From: Bacteroidota bacterium
GTDB lineage: Bacteria > Bacteroidota > Bacteroidia > M30B66
NCBI GenBank assembly: GCA_027483445.1
Contig: JAIXUS010000064.1
Coordinates: 1-64,000 of the forward strand
Direction: 5' to 3'
DNA: 64,000 bases
Positions 22,244 through 33,600 of the stretch are shown here, piece after piece. The translations under genes and the position numbers were made by a program. The first letter of the stretch is position 1; every line of letters begins with the position of its first letter. The notes under the pieces were generated by a model. That model was given only the letters and a program-made list of their open reading frames with translations, was not told the origin of the DNA and did not search any database.

Positions 22244-24163
22244 ATGTATTTTTCCCTGTGTAGCCTTAAACCGTTGTTATTGCTGTGGGTAATTGTTTTT
22301 TTTACACTAAGTGCGGGGGCGCAGATTGAGTGTTCACACCTACGCAGGGCTTGTTTCGGCGAAACCCTTAGGGCGGCCGAAGCCGGTTCTGATGAAGATA
22401 TTCACTACCTCCATGCTTTGTGGGAGATAGACCCTTCTGTGCGGGCCATTCGCGGTGAGATTCGGTACGGAGTTACGCTGTTGAATGCGTCTTACGATAG
22501 CCTGAGGCTGCAGCTTTCACCATCATTGACAGTTGATTCAGTGAAGCTGAATGCTGAACTTTTGCCTTGGAATCATGCAGGCCGCCAATTGCAGATTGCG
22601 ATAAATCCGCAGGTTTTTGGAAGCCAATTCGAGCTGAGTATCTTTTATCACGGAGAGCCGGGAAGCAGCGGTTTCGGTTCTTTCGTACAAAGCCAAACGC
22701 CCGAGGGTTTTCCCATCGTTTGGACACTCTCGCAGCCTGATGGAGCGGCCGACTGGTGGCCGGTAAAGCCGGGTTTATCAGATAAAATTGATTCGAGTCT
22801 CTATGAAATTCGCATTCCGCCGGGCAACAAGGCCGCCTGCAATGGTAAGTTGCTAGGCGTCGACACCCTAGCCGATGCTTTAGTGTATCGCTGGAAGCAT
22901 AGTTATCCGGTTGCGCCTTACCTCATTGCTGTGGCGGTAACGGCCTATGATGAAATCCGATCTATGGTTCCGCTTAGCGAAGGGGAGGTTGAGTTGCTCA
23001 ACTATTGCTACCCTTCGAAACGCGGTGAGTGGGAATGGCAGCAAAACGAGGTGAGGGCGATGTTTCAGTATTTCGACAGTCTTTTTGTGCCTTATCCATT
23101 TAGCCGGGAGAAATACGGTCATGCTCAGTTTGGATGGGGTGGAGGTATGGAGCATCAAACCATGAGTTTTATGGCCGATTTGGGTCCCTGGCTTACCTCT
23201 CACGAGTTGGCGCATCAATGGTTTGGGAATTTGATTACTTGCCACAGTTGGACCGACATTTGGCTCAACGAGGGCTTTGCGACCTGGGCAACCGGGTTGT
23301 TTTTTGAGCGCTTCAATCCTTTGCAATTCTACTTCTGGAAGCGCAACAACATTCTGGAAATAATTTCAAAGCCAAATGGCTCTGTGATGGTGGATGATAC
23401 CACACTGGTGTCGCGGATTTTCGATGGCCGATTGAGTTACTACAAAGGAGCAATGGTCTTACACATGCTTCGCAAGCGGGTAGGCGAGGAAGTGTTTTGG
23501 ATGGCTTGTCGCAATTACCTAAACGACCCGTCATTGCGATTTGGCTTTTCCACTACCGATCAGTTCAGAGCGCACATGGAGGCAGTTTATGGCGCGTCGC
23601 TAGAGCCGTTTTTTGAGGCATGGATTGAGTTGGAAGGACATCCAAAGGTATTGGTGGAATGGCGGAATGAAGAGGCATCGGTTCGGTTTAGGTTGCGTCA
23701 GCGCCCCTCGGCAGAGAACGGAGTGGTGTTTCCATTAAGCCTAAAAATTAGAATGAAGGGCGATGGTTTGGAAAAAGACACATTGGTTTTCTTCGATTCC
23801 GAGAGTGTAGAATTCAGTCATTCTGTAGCTTCGGTCATCGATTCCATTGAGCTGGACCCGGAGTCGGACATGGTGGCTGATTTTGAATTGGGACGGCTAA
23901 GTGCTGAGTTCTCGGGGCATGTTCTGTATCCGAATCCATCGAGCGATGAAGTAGTTTGGTATGATGTTTCATTCCCTTTACAGCCCGTTTCGGCCAAAAT
24001 CTACGACTTGAGCGGACGGGAATTGCCGGTGGATGTTCCGGTGATTTTTGAAAGTGGTCGGCTTGGATTTAGGGTTTCCGGTCTTTCTAATGGCCTGTAT
24101 ATTATGCGTTTAGGCATGGGTGGCGAAAGTGTAACACTGCCCCTTGTACGGGTTGGAATTTAA
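22244..24163 (+). CDS. Secreted M1-family metallopeptidase with T9SS sorting domain
   Basis: 639 aa. A TTG at 22229 is in frame, but ATG at 22244 puts the signal peptide (LLLLWVIVFFTLSAGAQ) in the normal place. The N-terminal beta domain is followed by the GGGMEHQTMS substrate-binding motif and zinc site SHELAHQWFGNLITCHSWTDIWLNEGFATWA (HExxH, with Glu 19 residues downstream), as in aminopeptidase N-type enzymes. A catalytic Tyr probably lies in GRLSYYKGAMVLHML. The last 80 residues (HVLYPNPSSDEVVWYDV ... IYDLSGREL ... LSNGLYIMRLG) are a type A T9SS signal, so the enzyme works outside the cell, presumably trimming peptides for uptake. Confidence 0.92.
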   Translation: MYFSLCSLKPLLLLWVIVFFTLSAGAQIECSHLRRACFGETLRAAEAGSDEDIHYLHALWEIDPSVRAIRGEIRYGVTLLNASYDSLRLQLSPSLTVDSVKLNAELLPWNHAGRQLQIAINPQVFGSQFELSIFYHGEPGSSGFGSFVQSQTPEGFPIVWTLSQPDGAADWWPVKPGLSDKIDSSLYEIRIPPGNKAACNGKLLGVDTLADALVYRWKHSYPVAPYLIAVAVTAYDEIRSMVPLSEGEVELLNYCYPSKRGEWEWQQNEVRAMFQYFDSLFVPYPFSREKYGHAQFGWGGGMEHQTMSFMADLGPWLTSHELAHQWFGNLITCHSWTDIWLNEGFATWATGLFFERFNPLQFYFWKRNNILEIISKPNGSVMVDDTTLVSRIFDGRLSYYKGAMVLHMLRKRVGEEVFWMACRNYLNDPSLRFGFSTTDQFRAHMEAVYGASLEPFFEAWIELEGHPKVLVEWRNEEASVRFRLRQRPSAENGVVFPLSLKIRMKGDGLEKDTLVFFDSESVEFSHSVASVIDSIELDPESDMVADFELGRLSAEFSGHVLYPNPSSDEVVWYDVSFPLQPVSAKIYDLSGRELPVDVPVIFESGRLGFRVSGLSNGLYIMRLGMGGESVTLPLVRVGI

Positions 24164-24611
24164 CCCGTGTGGAGATTTTCCCCTACTTTTTTTTGATGTA
24201 AGAAAAATCGTACTTTTGCTTCGTGAAGTAAATATGCGCTGTTAGTGATTTGTGATTTTGTTCTTGCATTTGCTTGTAAATCAATTCGAAATTCGTGTTG
24301 ACTATTGCTGGGAATGCAAAAAGACAGTTGATCGTTTCAGAAAAGAGCATGTTATAAATGTAATTAATTCGTAAATAATTATCAAAATGGCAAAAACTCT
24401 TACTCCTCGCTCCTTGTTTTTGATAACCTTCAAAACGAAGTCGCGTTTAAGGTCAACGGTTAATCTTATTGAATGTATAAAAATGTACACTCTCCAAAAA
24501 TTCTTCGCAAATAGTCCTCCACAGGTGGGCTTAATACCTGTGCATTCGTTTCCGACGCAACGACGATCGAGAGACGGACTATTGCTTTTTCCTTCTGTAA
24601 ACAATCACACC
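24164..24611 (+). promoter_or_regulatory. Long leader and promoter region of the giant surface protein gene
   Basis: About 450 bases between the peptidase and the giant gene. TACTTTTG at 24211-24218 fits TAnnTTTG, with TTTG at 24192-24195 (spacer 15, a little short). If used, the mRNA leader would be near 390 bases, unusually long. An open frame continues upstream of 24612 to 24387, but it encodes Arg/Lys-rich sequence without signal-peptide character, so it is more likely leader than protein. Confidence 0.35.
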
Positions 24612-27600
24612 ATGTATACATTTTTATTCAACCAAAAATGGATAGGTCGCAGTTTAATGCTTCTCGTCCTGATGTTGTTTGGATTCACTCAAGCCAACGC
24701 CCAAGTGGTGAACTATACCACTACAGGAACCTCCTGGGTCAGTGCGAGCTTTTCGCCAAACGGGTTGCCTGATGCCGACGATAATGTGACAATTACCTCG
24801 GCCATGGTTGCTCCAACTTCGGCGGTTAGTGTTGGCAGTCTGACGATCAACAGCGGTTTTTCCTTAACACTAAACTCCGGCAACTTCACGGTGAATGGAG
24901 CAACGCAGGTGAATGGTACGCTAACCGACAACAACAATGCAGGAACCAATACCTTTAATGGTACTTTCACTGTTGCGAGCGGCGGGAACTTTACGGTTAC
25001 CACCACCTCACCTATACAATTTGGAGGCAACATTACCAATCAGGGAACATTTAACCGCTCTGGCACTGCATCAATCACTTTCCTGAACTCACTCTCTTTG
25101 AACGGAACGGGTACTATCGCTTTGGGAGGTGGTACCATTACTGTTGCAGCTGATCGCGTGGTTACCAACAATGCCACCGTTACGCTAAATACTTTAAATG
25201 GTGGAAACAGCGCTTCAACATGGACAAACGGAAATGCTTCGGCACTCACCGTAGCTTCAGGTACGCCAATGTCGTTGGGTATCCTTGATGCAGGTTCATT
25301 TCCGAACCTTGTTACTTATTCAGCCGCCGGAAATCAAACATTGAAGAGTGCTGCATACCATAACTTGGCCATTAGCGGAAACTCTGGAAGCAAGTCGGTG
25401 CCCTCAATCATTGTACGTGGAAATCTCGCTTCAAATATTGTTTCTCCGGGCAACCTTGCATTTCAAGCAGGAGCTACATTAACCTTCGAAGAAAGCAACT
25501 TTGCCACCTTCGCGCTTAACGGATTAGCCAACCCTACATTCCAAAATGTGGTTATCAACAAACCCGGTGGAACACTCCAATACAATACCGGGGCTTCCAG
25601 CCTCACGCATATTTTTTCTACCTTAACTGTTGCATCGGGAGAGTTTAATTTAGGGACCAACAGTACAACCATACGTGTCGATGGCAATTTGGGGGGTATC
25701 GGAACGATTCACATGGGCAATACCGCCGGCAACGTTTTACGCTTGCGCGGTAGTAGCAATGCAATCGGTACTCTTGCCGGAACTTCAGGAACTGTCGATT
25801 ACAATGCGAATGGAACACAGTCAATATTCTCCTCAAATAATTACCAGACGCTCCTCATTTCGGGAACAGGTTTAAAGACCCTTTCGGGGGATGTATCTGT
25901 TTTGAACACGATGAACGTTTCTGTGAATGCTTTGGTAAGCTTAGGCGCATCAAACCTCAGAATCGGGCCGAATGCCACGTTACAAGGTTCCTTTAGCGCT
26001 TCACGATATTTCATTACTGATGGTAGTGGTTCACTCATCAAAGAAGGAGATGCGGTAACAGATTTCAGAGCACCCAATATGCCGGGTACCGATGGAACTT
26101 ATCCGGTGGGAACCTCAGGCGGATTGTACAATCCATTCATTATCACCTCACTCTCAGCAACTGTTACGGGCAATGGAGCCATCTCGGTTCGCGCAGTCCC
26201 TACCCGTCAGCCCAACGTACCTTACTTTAACAACGCACTCACCAAATATTGGGATATTGTAACCACTAACTTGTCGTCTATTACGGCGAATGCCAACTTT
26301 CAGTATTTAGGTGCAGAGGTAATCGGACCTCCAGGCAGCCAGTTGAATTATGTTCCAAGAGTTTGGAATGGCTCAGCATTGGTTCCTCCAACCGGAGCGT
26401 CCTCCTCGGGTATTAATCCATTCCTGACGGTGGGAACAAACTTCCTCACAGGTCAGTGGACAGCCTTAGACCCGCAAGTAAGAACTATTCTATACTCCTA
26501 CCAGTCTGGCGATTGGGCCGACCCTAATACTTGGACAATCGACCCTTCGGGAAGTACCTTGGTAAGTCCTGTTGTTCCCAGCTCGGGCGACAATATTGTT
26601 ATTCTTCCCGGAAGAACTGTTACGACCTCGGTGAGCAGAACTGTGAGCTCTGTTATTCTTGAGAATGGAGCTACGCTTGACTTTGGAACTACAACTGGAA
26701 ATAGTATTGGAGCAATCTCTGGCGAAGGAACCTTGCGTATCTCAGCCTTGGTGAGTCCTGTTACCTTGCCTACTGGAACATTCACCAATTTCGTAGCTCC
26801 AAACGGAGGAACTATCGAATACTATAACCTTCCTGCAACTTCGGTGCTTCCAAGCATCGCCACCTACAATAACTTACGCATTACCAATTCTACAGGCACT
26901 TCGTTCAATGCTCAAGTAAATGCAGGTGCTACCATTAATGGAAATCTCACGATTAGCCGCACAGGTTCAGGTGATGCTAATTTCCTTTTTGGTACCGGCA
27001 ACAATACTTACTCCGTGGGGGGCAACGTATTCATTGGTGCTGGTTGTCGTTTAGGAATTGCTAGCACTAACTCTCACAATTTCTCTATCAATGGTAACCT
27101 CACCGTTAATGGTCAGATTGTGCTGCAAAATGGTGCTGCGCACACGGCAACTGCTGGTCGCGCAACGCTCACTTTCCGCGGAGCAACAACAAACAATGTA
27201 GCCAGTATTGCAGCGGGTGCAACTGCCACCTTCTTCGATTTCTTCGTGGATAAAAACGATGGCTTTGAGCTTTTCGTTGACGCATCACCAACCTCTACTG
27301 TAAACTTCTGGGGCGCAGGTATAGGTGTTGAGCCCATCAACGGTATTCTGCGACTTGGACCTAACATCACAGTTCCACGTTTAGGTCAAAACGATGGAGG
27401 AAACTACAATTTGGGAAGCTCAACGCGTTTACCCGTTTTATGGATCGACGGAGCCAATGTTACTGATGGAGGTACCGGTGGAGCTATCGTTCCTTATGGA
27501 ACTCTAAGAATAACTGCCGGTTCACTTACCTGCACCAACGGACAACGTTCTGTGGTACTTAGGGAATCAGGAACCTTCCAGATTGATGGCGGAACTGTAA

Positions 27601-30600
27601 ATATGGGATTGTTTAGAACCTCAAATCAGCTTTCGATTGGTGTTCACCGTGGGTCATTTATTATGAACGGCGGTGTTATGAACCTCGATGGTAACTCCTC
27701 ATTGAGTGGCGATTATGCGATTTTCTCGATAGCTTATGCCGACAATGGTTTCCGAATGAGTGGTGGTACGATTAACATTTCCCGCCCCGGAACCAGTGGT
27801 GGTGGATTAATGATTGGTTCAAACGCCCTGAACTATAATGTTACCGGCGGAACCATCAATCTGAACGTTACAGGAAACTTCAACTTCGACATTTCTACCA
27901 GGGCTCCGCTATGGAACTTGAATGTAGCCCGCACAGTTGCAGGTACCGGTCAGGCCCGAATCAGCACCATTAACTTTAACGATGGTTCGGCCAACTCTTT
28001 GACTGCACAGCCACTTGTTGTTCTGAATAACTTCAATTTGAATGGTCCATCGGCATTTACGTTTAATGCCAACGGAAACAATGTTGAAGTGAAAGGGAAT
28101 TTTAACATTAACACGGGAATCTCCTATGCTTCGGGCGCCAATACTTTGATATTTAGCGGAAACTCAGCTCAGGTATTCACGGTAGATGGAACATTAACCG
28201 GTGGTTTGAATAATTTAACTGTAAACAAAGGCGGTGTGAGCGTGCTTACCATAGCCGGTTCGGCATCTACAATTAGTGCTGTTGGTGGTTTAAACTTGCT
28301 CACAGGTATTCTTGATGATGGTGGTAAAACACTCAGCTTTGGAGGCAATGTAATCAACAACTCCAGCCACATTGGTACCGGACGAATTACATTGAACGGA
28401 ACCAGTCCTCAAACGATTGGTGGAAACGGAACCGGAACCTTCCAGAACCTCGAGATTGCCTCAACAGCAGGCGCCGTTGGATCGGTAGGTGTTACGGCAA
28501 CCAATACTGTAAGGGTAAATGGCAACCTGAATATCGCTACAGATCGTTTGTTCTCAATTGGCATTTTCCGGTTAAGGTTGCAAGCTGCTTCTGCCATCAC
28601 GGCTGTGCCGGGCGCATTTTCGAACAACCGTTACATTCGCACCGCAGGCTTTTTGTCTGACGGTGGTATTGTGAAGACCTACAGCAATACTGCAGCATTC
28701 CTGTTCCCATTTGGTACAGCCTTCGCCGGGTACACCCCAGCTACAATTCAGTTCTCTGCTGCGCCATCTGCATGGGGTACATTAAACATCCGTCCGGTGG
28801 CCTCCCGTCAGCTGTATGTTACCGACCCCGATTGTTACGAGTATTACTGGAAAATTGGAAGCACCGGGTTTAGCGGTATTCCGGCAAACTCAGTGAACCA
28901 TACATTTAACTATGGTAACCTGGCCGATAATGTGAATTACATACCGGCATATTACAACTTCCAAAACATTGCCTACACCACCATAAACGATGTTAATCAA
29001 GTGGTTGAGGCCAGCAATAATATCCTATTTACTGGAGTGAGTTATGTAAACGGCGACTTTACTGCAGGTTCTCCAGCGGCATTCGGAATTGTTGTTCCTT
29101 TCTACAGCCGCGCAAATGGTCTTTGGAACTCACCTACAACATGGTCAAATGTTGCCTTTGGCGGTCCTCCGGCCTCAAGCATTCCTTCTGCATCAACGCC
29201 TGTTTATATTGGTGATGGCGTATCGTTCTTCCACACAGTAAATGTGAATCAGAATAATACCTTCTCAGGTTCATTGATTATTGATGCCGGTTCAACGCTG
29301 AATGTTGGGTCTACGACCGGACATAATTTTGGGGCACTTCCTTTCGCAACAGCCGGTGGTGCCGGGCGATTAAGGATATCTTCATCAACTCCTACGGCAG
29401 AATTCCCGGGTGGCGACTTCGGTATTTTCTTCACAGAAGAAGGAGGTACAACAGAATATTACACTACCGGAACAGATTTTAGCATTCCGACGGTTACGGC
29501 GGCACCCACAAACATGAACATTGTGAGCTATCGTAATTTGGTGGTTAATCCTTTGGGAACCAATACCGTCACCTTGCCCAATAGCAACCTTGAGATTTTT
29601 GAAAACTTCGAGCAAACGGGTGCTAGTTCTACTTTAGTAAATAATGCAGCAAGCCGCACGATGAACGTTCGTGGAAACATGAATGTAACTGGAGGTACGC
29701 TCCAATTTAGAGCAGGTGCCAATCAAAACTTTGTGTTGGCCAACGACTTAAATGTGAGTGCAGGTGCCTCGATATTGGTTGAGAATGCCGGAAGCGCTGT
29801 ACACACTATGAGCATCAATGGAAACTTAACCAACAATGGGTTAATCGACTTCAATGAGGCCAGTGATGTAAACCTGAGCTTTGTTGGAAATGTTGACCGC
29901 GGAATCACAGGCTTGACCGGAACTGCCGTTACCCGCTTGAGCGGATTGACCATCGATAAGGGTGTAGGGCAAGGAACTGTGTTCACCATCAATGTTGCTG
30001 GAACTTTAACGGCTCCAACCAACAATTGGTTGAATTTGCTCAATGGTACACTGCGCCTTGCAAAGTCAGCTAACCTAACGCTCACCGATCAGGCTGGAGC
30101 GAACTTCCTGATTCCTCAAACCTCAGCCTTCATTGTTGACCACCCAAGTGCAGTTGTGAATGTAGGAATGGCAAACTCAAACAATGCCGACCTATTGCTT
30201 GCCGGACGCTTGAGCATCTTGCAAGGTGTTGTGAATGTTGGTGATCAAATCAACGATACGCACAACGACCTTGAATACGCTTCTACCGGAAATCCTGAAT
30301 TACGCATTGAAGGTAATGGTGTATTGAACGTGAACGGACAGATTCGTCGTTCGGTGTTGAACCTACTTGGTGCGCTAACTTACACTCAGCGTGACAACTC
30401 AACCGTTTTAGTTCGAGGCCGAAACCCGGGCTTAACGCAAAACACCAACCACCAACGGGCGAAATTCGAAGTTGTTGGTCAGGGAAGCTCTTTCACTATG
30501 GAAGACGATGCTTTACTGATTGTTGATAGAACAGGTGTGGCCAGCGGTGCATTTGGTGACTTCCGTCTTGAGCCAGAAACTGTAAATATTTCAGGAGGTG

Positions 30601-33600
30601 AGATTCGTATCGGAACCGGGTCGACCGTAACAGGTTCTCAGTTCATCTTCGCAGCCCAGCCATCGTTATGGAACCTTACTGTTGATGGCACCTTCACCTC
30701 AAAAAACCTCACAATCGCCGATTATCCGCTAACGGTAAACCGCAATTTGAGTGTTTTAGGAGGCTCCGTATTTAACGCTGCTGGTCTTAGTGTGAACATC
30801 GGAGGTAATCTCGTGAATGAGAATTCTGTATCGACACCTGGTGTTACATTCGGTGGTTTCCGTCCGGCAACGGCCACTCAAACCACCACATTCTTCGGTA
30901 ATACTGCTACTCAGTTTATTACCGGGGCATCAGGTAACCTAACCAACTTTGCTAACCTTGTTATCAGTAATCCAGCACCTACAGCTGTATTGAACCTATC
31001 GGCCAATTCGAATATCCGTGTTGAAGGGCAGTTACAGCTTATAGATGGCGATATGGATATGGGTACCAGCACCGCAACGGTTCGAGGTAACATCTTAAAT
31101 AATGGAACGATTACCAATGGCTCCGGATCTTTCCTGATTGCTAACGGAACATCGGTGCAGGACATTACAGGTGATGGTAGTGGTGTTTTTGGTAACCTCG
31201 AAATTAACAACAGTGCCGGCGCAGAGCTTAAAGCTGCGATTGCCGTGAATGGTGAGCTTCGATTGACAAATGGCTTGTTCTACATTAACAACCACCTGCT
31301 TACAATTGGTGAACTCGGCACCATTACCGGTGCATTCAGCCCAAGCCGTATGATCCGTGTAAATGGCGTATTGAGTGATGGCGGTATTCGTAAGTTCTTC
31401 CCCGCAGGTCCTCAAAATGTACTCCTTCCATTCGGGGTAACCTTGAAGTACACTCCTGCGCGCATCAATGTTACTTCCAACTCAACGGCAGGTTCGGTTA
31501 CAGTAAAACCGGTGAATACACGTCACCCGGCTACCACCGATCCACTTCCTAAGGAATTGCTTTACTACTGGAACACTTCATCAACCGGGTTCTCTCCATC
31601 GACTGTTGTAACGCACACTTACACCTATTTGCCAAGTGATGCCAGCAATGGAAACGAATCTGCTTATGTGGCCGGTCGTTACTTCAACAATGTTTGGACC
31701 CCACAGTTTGGTATTCCAGGCACTGTAAACCCAGCGTCCGACAACATTACGATTTCGGGTGTTAACTATTTTGATGGCGATTTTACCGCCGGTGAGCCTT
31801 CAGAATTCGACCAGCTATTGGTATTCTACAGCCGCGTAACTGCGGGCGACTGGAATACTCCATCTTCATGGTCTGTTGACCCTGTGCTTCAGCATAACGG
31901 AGCGCCATCTGTAACGGCACCTTCGTTCAATTCTGTGGTAATTGCTCCAACGCATACCATTACTGCAACAACCAACAGCTTGAATGCTCCAACCTCTGAG
32001 ATTAATGGTACACTGAATTTGAACAATACATTCGGACATAACTTTGGAACTGTAACCGGTACCGGTACAATCCGAATGACCCCGAATGCCTCGAATCAGT
32101 TTATCTTCCCGGGTGGTAACCTTTCTACCTTCTTAAGTACAGCAGGCGGAACCATTGAGTATAACTCAGCCGGAACGGCGACACTTCCTTCTCAGTCGAC
32201 TTACAACAACCTGAATTTCACAGGCTTAGGCACAAAGAACCTTTCGGTGGTTGATGTTCAAATCAATGGTAACCTTACCATTCAGTCTGGTGCTGTTGTG
32301 AACTTAAGTAACCGCAACATCAACCTTCGCGGTAACTTTACGAATGTTCCAGGTGTATCTGGATTCGCGGCCGGTACTGGTGTGTTCACCCTAAGCGGTG
32401 GAGCTCAAGCCATCAACAATGCTGTTCAGTTCTCTAATTTGTCGATCAATGGAGCTGGCATAAAGCAATTGAATGCATCTATTGCTGTTACCAGTTCGCT
32501 AACCTTGAGTTCTGGTATCATCTCAACTGGTGCGAATGCAATCTCTTTGTTGTCGAATGCCTCTGTAACCGGTGGCTCGGCAGCATCTCACGTGAATGGT
32601 AATTTGCAGAAGGGAATTGCATCAGCTACATCATCGAAATTCTTCGAAGTTGGTGACGGATCAAGTTACGCTCCTGTTAATGTGAGCTTTACCGGTTCAA
32701 CCAACTCGGCAGGTAGTTTAACTGTTCGGACAACTGTGGGTGACCATCCAGATGTTGGAAGCTCGCTGCTCGACCCGGCTCGTTCGGTGAATCGCTTCTA
32801 CAGCATCGTAAACATTGGTGTTGTTGGATTTAGCAGTGCTGCGGCAACCTTTAACTTTAATTCATCTGACCTTGATGGATCCGTGAACACCAATAGCTTG
32901 TCAATCGGACGGTATAACGGTGTTACATGGGATTCACCTACAGTTGGGTTAAGAACGCCTACCTCGACTCAAGTGACCGGCCTGACCAGCTTTGGTGAAT
33001 TCCAGGTTGCTGAAGAGTTTTCGGGTGGTTTGGTTTGGAATGGTTCTACCAGCTCCGACTGGAACAATCCGGCAAACTGGACGCCTAACGTAGTCCCTTC
33101 GGTTTCTGACGATATTCAGATTTTGACTGGAACATTCGCTCCATCATTCCTTACACCGGGTAATGGATTCTGCCGCAACATCTCATTTACTCCAGGTGCT
33201 TCAATTACCGTTCCTTCGGGTTATGAGCTTACCGTATCTGGTAATTGGGTGGGTGCCAATACCATTGTGAGTGGTTCAGGAAGAGTTGTATTTAACTCAG
33301 CCTCAGCTGTACACTCTGGTAATACTACCTTTAGAGGGGTTCTTTCAGTAACCAATGGAGCCAGCCTTGCAACAGGCGATGGTATCACAATCGATAACAA
33401 TGCCTCTTTGATGCATGGAGCCGGAACACCTGGTGGTGGCGGAACTGTGACCGGTCGTGTTAACGTACGCCGCACAGGATCTAGCAGCTTGAATATTTAC
33501 AATTACTGGTCTTCGCCAATTTCAAATGGTTCTGTAAACTCTTTGGGTCAAAATCGATTCCAGTACAGCCCTTCAGCAGCCACTGGAACCGATGTTGAAG

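Noticed and set aside
24387-24611. Upstream 75-codon extension of the giant gene
   Set aside because: It would bury the signal peptide inside the protein; its residues are basic and unlike a secretion signal.
24713-33475. Many minus-strand ORFs inside the giant gene
   Set aside because: They mirror the Thr/Asn/Gly-rich repeats of the plus-strand protein and have no independent features.
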